NCBI GenBank assembly: GCA_030044455.1
Contig: JASHVU010000433.1
Location: forward strand, 1-6,057
Length of the DNA: 6,057 nt
DNA from: Acidobacteriaceae bacterium
Lineage (GTDB): Bacteria > Acidobacteriota > Terriglobia > Terriglobales > Acidobacteriaceae
Reading direction: 5' to 3'
Shown: piece by piece, positions 1 to 5,273 of the stretch
Layout: each line of letters opens with the position of its first letter
How positions within the stretch are numbered: the stretch's first letter is position 1
Notes under the pieces: generated by a model
The model's database searches: none
What the model was told of the DNA's origin: nothing
The model's input: only the letters and a program-made list of their open reading frames with translations
Translations under genes and position numbers: made by a program

Positions 1-428
1 GCGGCCGGCCGATAGACGTCGACCGAGACCAGCATGGGCCGATGGCCGCCTCTCTTGAGCCATGCGGCCAACTTGCCGCTGGTCGTGGTTTTGCCCGAGC
101 CCTGTAGGCCGGCCATGAGGATCACGGTTGGCGGCTGCGAAGCGAACTTGAAGCGTGCCGTGTCGCGGCCCAGGATCTCAACCAGTTCGTCGCGCACGAT
201 CTTGATGACCTGTTCTGAGGGCGAGAGCGCGGTGAGCACCTCGGAACCAATTGCCTTGGCTCGAATGTGCTCGATGAGGTCCTTGACCACGCCGAGGTTG
301 ACGTCGGCCTCAAGCAGCGCCACGCGAATCTCTGCGAGAGCCTCGCCGATGTTTTCCTCGGTGAGCGTTCCCTGGCCGCGCAGGTTCTTGAATACCCGCT
401 GTAATTTGTCGGTTAAGTTATCGAACAT
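1..428 (-). CDS. ffh: Signal recognition particle GTPase Ffh (SRP54), N-terminal part, cut by window edge
   Basis: Ffh binds 4.5S RNA and signal sequences emerging from ribosomes and, with its receptor FtsY, delivers inner-membrane proteins to the translocon. The visible 142 codons cover the helical N domain (about residues 1-85, beginning MFDNLTDKLQ, with the ALLEADVN motif at about 37-44) and the start of the G domain. The P-loop GLQGSGKTTT lies at about 107-116 and DVYRPA at 137-142. The sequence then runs off the left edge, so the remaining G domain and the methionine-rich M domain are outside. The start is the ATG at 428, which gives the family's usual N-terminus. The Shine-Dalgarno sequence is weak (only a GGA, 3 bases before the ATG). 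The DUF4185-like gene lies 52 bases upstream on the same strand, so read-through from it is possible. Identification is very secure. Confidence 0.97.
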   Translation of the reverse strand, partial: MFDNLTDKLQRVFKNLRGQGTLTEENIGEALAEIRVALLEADVNLGVVKDLIEHIRAKAIGSEVLTALSPSEQVIKIVRDELVEILGRDTARFKFASQPPTVILMAGLQGSGKTTTSGKLAAWLKRGGHRPMLVSVDVYRPA

Positions 429-480
429 AGGTCCAATTCAAGTGTATCGTGAGGCTTCACTGCACGTCTGCTTGCGGGCC

Positions 481-1701
481 TTACTGCTTTTGATTTGTCG
501 CGCGCGCCAGTTGGACTGAAACAAGCCGCACTTCGCTGGTGAAGGGCGCCGGCAAGGAGCGGGAGTAACTCACATAGATGGTCTGGCCGCCCTTGGCGTC
601 GTACTCAGAATGAGCGTGCGCATCGTAGACATTGCCCTGGGAGGGCTGCATCGCCGTAAAGGCCTTCACCGGCTGCGACCAGGGGCCTTCAGGGGCAGGC
701 GCGGTGCGCAGCACAACGTCTTGCGAAAACGGCTCACTGTAGACGGCGAGATAAAGTTGCAAATAGTTGTTCCACGCAACGCTGAGGATGCTGCCTGCAT
801 TGAACGCAGAAATCGCATCGCTAATCTGCGAGGACCAGTTGCCGTTGCCGGCGTAGTAGCTCCAGGCGCTGCGATTCAGCACATTCTGCGGGGCAACCTT
901 GCCCAGCCGGCATCCCTTGTCGAAGCCGTTCGTGGCGATACCGCAGCCGTAGACATAGAGCACTCCACCACTGATGAGCGACGCCGAGCCGAAGGCCGGC
1001 TCATTCTGATTGAACAGCAGGTCAGGATGGGCAGATACTACGGGCGGGCTGATGGTAGGCCGCTGCGGCTGAGTGGTAAGGCTTTGCCACGAGGCCACCG
1101 AATAGCCCGCGGCCTGAAAATTGAAGGCCCCCGGCTGGGCATAGACCAGCATGTAAAACACCAGCGCCTGATTGTTGGCGGGATTGACCACCACTGAAGC
1201 GGGCCAGAGAGCCCATCGCGCACCGCAGGGCTGCTGGCAGTTGCTGCCGTTGTGCGCTGCGTTGAAGGCTTCCTCGGCCTGCGTTTCCGGCAGCAGCATT
1301 TCAGGCGCGCCCGCCGAGTCAAACGGCTCTTTGAAACCTGTAATGCCGCCCTGCGCGATGAGGTCGCTGGTCGAGGACCACGAGTCGCTGATCAGCGTGA
1401 AGTTTTGCGCATTGGGCTTTGCGAGAAAGGTGTCCCCGTAGAGCCAAACCGACTGGCCCTGAAACAACGCGCTGTAGCCACCATCGCGTCCCAGAATGTC
1501 AGGATTGGTGGGAATCGCACCCAGGTCCTGCGCGCTCATCACGGTCACAGCGGGCGGAGAGCCAAGGAACGCGTCGCATCCTACAGTTGCAAAACTGGCC
1601 AGCAAAGCGGGCAGAATTTGGCATAGCCGCCCCAACCACTTGCCGAGGTGTAGTTGAGTGTGACGGAGGTTTCGGCGAAGACTGTGGAAGAAGAATGCCA
1701 C
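481..1701 (-). CDS. Secreted or lipid-anchored DUF4185-like beta-propeller protein
   Basis: From the GTG at 1701 the product has 406 residues. It begins with an arginine/lysine-containing stretch and a hydrophobic segment (about residues 27-41) ending TVGC, so it is exported. Cys42 could be lipidated, but Thr at -3 is not a standard lipobox residue, so ordinary signal peptidase cleavage is also possible. The mature part has the DUF4185/GH43-like propeller hallmarks: RDGGYS (about 72-77), WLYGDT (86-91), NEPAFGSASLI (233-243), a blade-like stretch with AVYSEPFSQDVVLRTA and EGPWSQP, and YDAHAHSEY near the C-terminus. Four further cysteines form two close pairs (155/159 and 253/264). Substrate and activity are unknown; glycan binding or hydrolysis is a family-level inference only. 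The start was chosen because GGAGAGG lies 4 bases before the GTG at 1701; another in-frame GTG at 1740 would add 13 residues and lacks such a site. ffh follows 52 bases downstream. Confidence 0.82.
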   Translation of the reverse strand: MAFFFHSLRRNLRHTQLHLGKWLGRLCQILPALLASFATVGCDAFLGSPPAVTVMSAQDLGAIPTNPDILGRDGGYSALFQGQSVWLYGDTFLAKPNAQNFTLISDSWSSTSDLIAQGGITGFKEPFDSAGAPEMLLPETQAEEAFNAAHNGSNCQQPCGARWALWPASVVVNPANNQALVFYMLVYAQPGAFNFQAAGYSVASWQSLTTQPQRPTISPPVVSAHPDLLFNQNEPAFGSASLISGGVLYVYGCGIATNGFDKGCRLGKVAPQNVLNRSAWSYYAGNGNWSSQISDAISAFNAGSILSVAWNNYLQLYLAVYSEPFSQDVVLRTAPAPEGPWSQPVKAFTAMQPSQGNVYDAHAHSEYDAKGGQTIYVSYSRSLPAPFTSEVRLVSVQLARATNQKQ

Positions 1702-1748
1702 TTTTCCTCTCCGGCCAGAAGGCCGCGCCCCGTGGCGCACTTATCTCA

Positions 1749-1778
1749 TATATCGAATAGACGCGCCAGCGCAGGCAA
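1749..1778 (-). promoter_or_regulatory. Possible sigma70-type promoter for the DUF4185-like gene
   Basis: On the minus strand TTGCCT (1773-1778) matches four of six bases of TTGACA. It is followed after 18 bases by an AT-rich GATATA (1749-1754), a poor match to TATAAT. Transcription would begin about 40 bases before the GTG at 1701. This is the only local AT-rich box at a sensible distance, but the match is weak and unproven. Confidence 0.22.
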
Positions 1779-1845
1779 GGGAAAGCCGCAGAATGAAGGT
1801 CGGGTAAAGTGATCGCGAGTCTGCGGCCAACATCCAGATTCTCCG

Positions 1846-1857
1846 ATACTGTAGTAT
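1846..1857. promoter_or_regulatory. Small palindrome, possible operator in front of the acyltransferase gene
   Basis: ATACT-GT-AGTAT is a perfect inverted repeat with 5-base arms and a 2-base centre. It lies 43 bases before the ATG of the acyltransferase, inside the divergent intergenic region, where a repressor would be expected to act. It overlaps TAGTAT (1852-1857), which matches four of six bases of a -10 box, but no -35 box lies at the right distance. The TGTAGTA half resembles half-sites of BlaI/MecI/CopY-type repressors; that link is inference, and a 12-base palindrome can occur by chance. Confidence 0.22.
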
Positions 1858-1899
1858 GTTTATTCTTCCACTATCCTGAAAAGTACTCGCCGCAAACGA

Positions 1900-3030
1900 A
1901 TGGAAGCGCCTACCGAATCGCGCCGGCTTTATCAACTGGACTCTCTGCGCGGCATTGCCGCTCTGTGCGTCGTGTTTCACCATCTATTCTGGCTTTGGGA
2001 AGATGAGGCCATCAGCCGCACGTCTCCATCGTTGCGAGGTTTCGTCGAACTCCTGCTTCAGCCAATCTCCGCCGGCCACGAGGCCGTCATTCTCTTCTTC
2101 ATTTTAAGCGGCCTTGTATTGTCAATTCCCGCGCAGCAAGGCAAGCCCCAAACCTACCCGGTCTTTCTTATAAGGCGCATATTCAGAATCTATTTCCCCT
2201 ATATCGCCGCCATCGCCTTCGCGGTCCTGGGCAACTCTTTCTTCTACGGCGGCGTCACCACCAGCACCTGGTTTCACAAGTTCTGGCTGACACCTGTTGA
2301 TCGATCCAGCGTCCTGCAGCACATTGCCTTCCTCGGTTCGTTCAGTGCAGACCGGTTCGATCCGCCCATCTGGTCCCTCGTTCATGAAATGCGGATTTCG
2401 CTGATTTTTCCCGCCCTTTGCTGGGTTGCATTAGCGATTAAACCTGCTCGACTGCTTCTGATTTCATTTATCGTTTCCATTGCATGCTTCTGCTACGGTC
2501 CGAGATTCCCGGAATACTACTCTTACCTGTCTTCGTTGCACTACACCGCGTTTTTTGTAGTTGGTATTTGCATCTTTCACGATACTCAGCGGATTCGTGA
2601 GCGCTTTGTCAAACTATCCCGCGATTCCAAATATGTGCTGATTTGCTTTGCTTTATTGATCTACGCTTATCCTGGAAAACTTTTCACCATCGACAAGACG
2701 CTGGCTCAACAAATCGATCTTCAAGCGGCGGTAGATTGGTTGACCGCGATTGGAGCCACTCTGTTCATCGTCTTTGCTCTGAACTCGGACAGAGTCAGCA
2801 AGCTCTTGCTGAGCAAGCCGGCGCGCTGGCTAGGCGAAATGTCGTATAGCCTCTATCTCATTCATTTCGTCGTATTGCTCACGCTGGTCTACGCCTTTTA
2901 CGGCAAAGTCAATATTACGGTTCTCCTGGTCATTTGCCTGCTGTCGTCTCTTGCTGCTGCGCGAGTCTTTTTCATAGCCGTGGAGAGGCCGTCAATGAAC
3001 CTGGGCCGCAAACTCAGCAAATTGATTTAG
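1900..3030 (+). CDS. Membrane acyltransferase, Acyltransferase_3 / OafA-YrhL type
   Basis: This 376-residue integral membrane protein belongs to the family that transfers acyl groups, usually acetyl, onto surface sugars such as O-antigen, exopolysaccharide or peptidoglycan. Visible hallmarks in order: LDSLRGIAALCVVFHH (residues 13-28) with the conserved His pair at the end of the first membrane segment; FFILSGLVLS (66-75); the basic IRRIFRIYFP (91-100); PIWSLVHEMRISLIFP (156-171), the usual WSL-x-x-E site with Glu163; LGEMSYSLYLIH (311-322); and VERP near the end (361-364). About ten hydrophobic segments are present, and no SGNH or other extra domain is fused on. The length is typical. The ATG at 1900 fits the family N-terminus, although there is no clear Shine-Dalgarno sequence. 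The gene is divergent from the DUF4185-like gene. Its second half is markedly AT-richer than its neighbours (some 60-base lines have about 38-48% GC), which may reflect transfer. The acceptor cannot be told from the sequence. Confidence 0.92.
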   Translation: MEAPTESRRLYQLDSLRGIAALCVVFHHLFWLWEDEAISRTSPSLRGFVELLLQPISAGHEAVILFFILSGLVLSIPAQQGKPQTYPVFLIRRIFRIYFPYIAAIAFAVLGNSFFYGGVTTSTWFHKFWLTPVDRSSVLQHIAFLGSFSADRFDPPIWSLVHEMRISLIFPALCWVALAIKPARLLLISFIVSIACFCYGPRFPEYYSYLSSLHYTAFFVVGICIFHDTQRIRERFVKLSRDSKYVLICFALLIYAYPGKLFTIDKTLAQQIDLQAAVDWLTAIGATLFIVFALNSDRVSKLLLSKPARWLGEMSYSLYLIHFVVLLTLVYAFYGKVNITVLLVICLLSSLAAARVFFIAVERPSMNLGRKLSKLI

Positions 3031-3057
3031 CAGAACCCCCGGCGAGTTCCCGCCTTG

Positions 3058-3080
3058 GGAGGCATGACTGGATGCACTCC
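3058..3080. terminator. Bulged hairpin between convergent genes, possible terminator
   Basis: GGAGGCAT (3058-3065) pairs with ATGC plus CTCC (3072-3080) across a 6-base loop, with a single unpaired A at 3076. It sits in the 59-base gap between the stop codons of the acyltransferase and the serine hydrolase, where a bidirectional terminator is expected. No T-run follows on either strand, so it is not a classical intrinsic terminator. Confidence 0.33.
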
Positions 3081-3089
3081 GCGCCAGCT

Positions 3090-4511
3090 CTATTGTGTCG
3101 GCGCGATCAGGTACTGCTCGAGTTGTCCGTCTGGGTAGGTATACGTGGTCAGCCGCAGCCGCCGGTCGGGGTAGGTAATCGTGAACGAGTGAAAGGTCAT
3201 CCCGCCGCGCAGATCCTCGCCGACCTGGCGCAGGCTCAGCGGCTCGCCCAGCGACGCAAGACTCGTCTGGTAATCCATGATCGCTTCGGGCGTAAAGTAG
3301 TCGCTCAGATTGGGCGCCAGCAGGCTGCGATTGATGGTGCCCTTTTGCAATCCGCGATAGATGTCGAGTGCCTGTTGCTCGGCGGGTTTTAGCGGCAGAT
3401 CAGCTGCGAGCGGCAGAACCAGGCGCCCGATCATCGAAGCCGCACCAATCGCATCCTGGTTGGTCAGCACCGCGACCGCCGTGCCGTCATCCACCAGAAC
3501 TTCGTTGTCTGAAACGAATCCCGAAACCTCGCCCGAGTGTTCAATGTCGCGATGCCCGTCGACATCGCGCACCCCAACGCCAAGGCCGTAGTCAGTACCC
3601 TTGCCGTCCTTCAGCTTCACTTCTGTAAACATTTTTTTATAGCTTTCGGGTGAAAGTATCGATCGGGCGATGAGAGACTCGTCCCACAGCGCCAGGTCGT
3701 GCGCGGTCATGGCCAGTTCGCCGGCCGCGTACATCCAGCCCAATCCCTCTTTGGGTGCTACGCGCAATGGGCCTAACGCATGGCGGTAGTACGGCGTCGC
3801 GTCCACGTCGGTCAGCTTACGCTCGTCAGAATTCCACACCGACTTCATCTCCAGCGGATGAAACACATGCTCGCCGAGGAACTGCCATAGCGATTCACCC
3901 GAAACCACCTCTACAATTCGTCCCGCGATCACAAAGTTGGTGTTGGAATACTGCCACTGCGTGCCCGGCTCAAAGTCCAGCGGCTTCTTGCCCCAGGTGT
4001 CGATGATCTGCTGCGCGGTTTCAGGTTTCAACATCGGGGTCATCACGTAGTCTTCGGGCCAGTAGTCCTGGTAGCCCGATGTGTGCGAAAGAATCTGACG
4101 AATCGTAACATCGCCGCCGCGCGTGAGGCCGGGAATGTACTTGCCCACTGGGTCGTCGATGGAGAGTTTTCCTTCTTGCTCGAGCAGCAAAAGGGCGGTC
4201 GCCGTGAATTGTTTTGAGATGGACCCGATGGAGTAGCGCATATCGGGCGTGGCCTTTTTAGGCGGCTGGAGACGGGCTAAGCCGTAAGCATGGGTGTAAA
4301 CCAGCCTGCCGTGCTGCACCACCGCAACCGACGCCGAAGGTACGCCTGTCTGTTGCAAAACCTGGGCGGCGATGCGGTCGATCTTGGCGCGCAGATCGGG
4401 TGAGATGGTGTTGACTGATTGCGCTCTCGCGCTGCAAGCGACGAACATGCAACCAAACAGAACACTCAAAAACTCAACTGCCCTCGAGCGATTACGACGC
4501 TTGCCACCCAT
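3090..4511 (-). CDS. Exported serine hydrolase, class C beta-lactamase / esterase-like (PF00144)
   Basis: The product, 473 residues from the ATG at 4511, is a penicillin-binding-protein-fold serine hydrolase. It has a signal peptide: a basic start (GGKRRNRSR), a hydrophobic core, and a probable signal peptidase I site after SARA at about residue 30. The catalytic motif SISK is at 97-100 (nucleophile Ser97, Lys100), the YSN motif at 188-190, and HSGEVSG at 325-331, where true class C enzymes have KTG. HxG is common in the esterase and D-aminopeptidase-like members, so real beta-lactamase activity is unlikely to be the main role. About 95 residues after the catalytic domain form a C-terminal extension of unknown function. 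The start at 4511 has GAGGGG 7 bases upstream. A longer in-frame reading to 4694 would overlap the divergent carbonic anhydrase gene and hide the signal peptide, so I reject it. The substrate is unknown. Confidence 0.9.
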   Translation of the reverse strand: MGGKRRNRSRAVEFLSVLFGCMFVACSARAQSVNTISPDLRAKIDRIAAQVLQQTGVPSASVAVVQHGRLVYTHAYGLARLQPPKKATPDMRYSIGSISKQFTATALLLLEQEGKLSIDDPVGKYIPGLTRGGDVTIRQILSHTSGYQDYWPEDYVMTPMLKPETAQQIIDTWGKKPLDFEPGTQWQYSNTNFVIAGRIVEVVSGESLWQFLGEHVFHPLEMKSVWNSDERKLTDVDATPYYRHALGPLRVAPKEGLGWMYAAGELAMTAHDLALWDESLIARSILSPESYKKMFTEVKLKDGKGTDYGLGVGVRDVDGHRDIEHSGEVSGFVSDNEVLVDDGTAVAVLTNQDAIGAASMIGRLVLPLAADLPLKPAEQQALDIYRGLQKGTINRSLLAPNLSDYFTPEAIMDYQTSLASLGEPLSLRQVGEDLRGGMTFHSFTITYPDRRLRLTTYTYPDGQLEQYLIAPTQ

Positions 4512-4524
4512 TGCCGCACCCCTC
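4505..4524 (-). promoter_or_regulatory. Ribosome binding site that fixes the serine hydrolase start
   Basis: Reading the minus strand, GAGGGG is followed by 7 bases (TGCGGCA) and the ATG at 4511. The next in-frame ATG upstream, at 4550, has no comparable site. The protein started at 4511 begins directly with a good signal peptide, which supports the choice. Confidence 0.7.
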
Positions 4525-4621
4525 AGAAAAATCAAAATCAAGCCGCACATTGCAGCTTCGATCAACGTAACAGACCGGTGCCCCGTGCGATAGGCTGAGA
4601 TTAAACAGGCTTCGAAGACGA
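4512..4621. other. Divergent intergenic region between serine hydrolase and carbonic anhydrase
   Basis: These 110 bases must hold the promoters of both flanking genes. I see TTGCAG at 4550-4555 (plus) and TTGATC/TTGATT boxes on the minus strand, but none is paired with an acceptable -10 box at 16-18 bases. No inverted repeat stands out. Promoters may be of a kind I cannot recognise by eye. Confidence 0.5.
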
Positions 4622-5254
4622 ATGGGCCGAAAGGATGAGATGGAAAGGCTGATCGAAGGACACAAGCGGTTCCTGGCAGAGGTATTTCCGGCACGGAAGA
4701 ACCAATTCAAATTGCTGGCCGATTCACAGGCGCCGGAGTACCTGTTCATCACCTGTTCCGACTCACGCGTGGTGCCCGATTTGATTTGCGGAACCGGCCC
4801 GGGCGAGCTGTTTATTGCGCGAAGCATCGGCAATGTTGTGCCCGTAACCGCGCACGACGTGGACGGCTGCACGGCGACGATCGAGTGCGCAGTGGAGGTC
4901 CTCAAGGTTAAGCACGTGATCAACTGCGGCCACTCCGACTGCGGAGCCATGAAGGCCGCTCTCCACAAGAAGGGCCTGGAAAACCTGCCCAAGGCCAAGC
5001 GCTGGCTCGATCATGTTGAGGCGGCCTTCAGCTATCGCCAGCCGTTAAACCCGCTCGATGGAACCCATGTCGAACTGGCCTCGCTCATCCGCGGCAACGT
5101 GGTGGCGCAACTCAACAACCTGCGCGCACAGCCTTGCGTACAACGAGCCGAGGCCGAAGGCCGGCTCGCAGTTCACGGCTGGTACTACGACATCATGTCG
5201 GGCCGCATCGAGGAGTACAACGAAAAGCAGAAGCGATTTGTGCCCCTGGTGTGA
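4622..5254 (+). CDS. Beta-carbonic anhydrase, plant-type (clade of CynT/IcfA-like enzymes)
   Basis: This 210-residue zinc enzyme interconverts CO2 and bicarbonate in the cytoplasm, supplying bicarbonate for carboxylation reactions and aiding pH balance. The zinc and catalytic residues are all present: CSDSRVVP at 45-52 (Cys45, Asp47, Arg49) and CGHSDCGAM at 102-110 (His104, Cys107). Gln36 in SQAP, just before the first motif, matches the active-site Gln of plant-type (type I) enzymes. HGWYYDI near the C-terminus is also typical. The segment usually read as RNAGN is RSIGN here (67-71). Length is normal and there is no signal peptide. The ATG at 4622 is the longest start. The ATG at 4640, 4 bases after AAGGA and giving MERLIEGHKRF, is a real alternative and may be the better one. 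The gene is divergent from the serine hydrolase and stands alone; no cyanase or transporter partner is adjacent, so I give no symbol. Confidence 0.95.
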   Translation: MGRKDEMERLIEGHKRFLAEVFPARKNQFKLLADSQAPEYLFITCSDSRVVPDLICGTGPGELFIARSIGNVVPVTAHDVDGCTATIECAVEVLKVKHVINCGHSDCGAMKAALHKKGLENLPKAKRWLDHVEAAFSYRQPLNPLDGTHVELASLIRGNVVAQLNNLRAQPCVQRAEAEGRLAVHGWYYDIMSGRIEEYNEKQKRFVPLV

Positions 5255-5273
5255 TGAGGAGATCAGCCTCTCA
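5255..5273. terminator. Very short hairpin at the convergent junction of carbonic anhydrase and transporter
   Basis: TGAGG (5255-5259) can pair with CCTC and CA (5267-5273) with one unpaired T at 5271 and a 7-base loop. It fills the whole 16-base gap between the two stop codons and includes the transporter's stop. The stem is short and no T-run follows, so a terminator role is only possible. Confidence 0.2.

Noticed and set aside
429..480. Possible terminator or promoter between the DUF4185-like gene and ffh
   Set aside because: The only stem (GTGA-GGCT-TCAC, 449-460) has 4 base pairs and no T-run, and the TACACT box on the minus strand has no good -35 partner.
610..1197. A 195-codon open frame on the plus strand inside the DUF4185-like gene
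   Set aside because: It is antisense to a gene with a clear signal peptide and family motifs; its translation is arginine-rich low-information sequence typical of GC-rich antisense frames.
1741..1983. A possible 80-residue gene on the minus strand in the divergent intergenic region
   Set aside because: It overlaps the acyltransferase start by over 80 bases, lacks a convincing ribosome binding site, and its translation resembles no protein I know.
481..3030. The DUF4185-like protein and the acyltransferase as a dedicated surface-glycan modification system
   Set aside because: Both act at the envelope and share a divergent promoter region, but they are not co-transcribed, no glycosyltransferase or flippase is nearby, and the substrate of neither is known; the link is speculation.
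4492..4998. A 168-codon minus-strand frame opposite the carbonic anhydrase
   Set aside because: It is antisense to a confidently identified enzyme and has no domain features.
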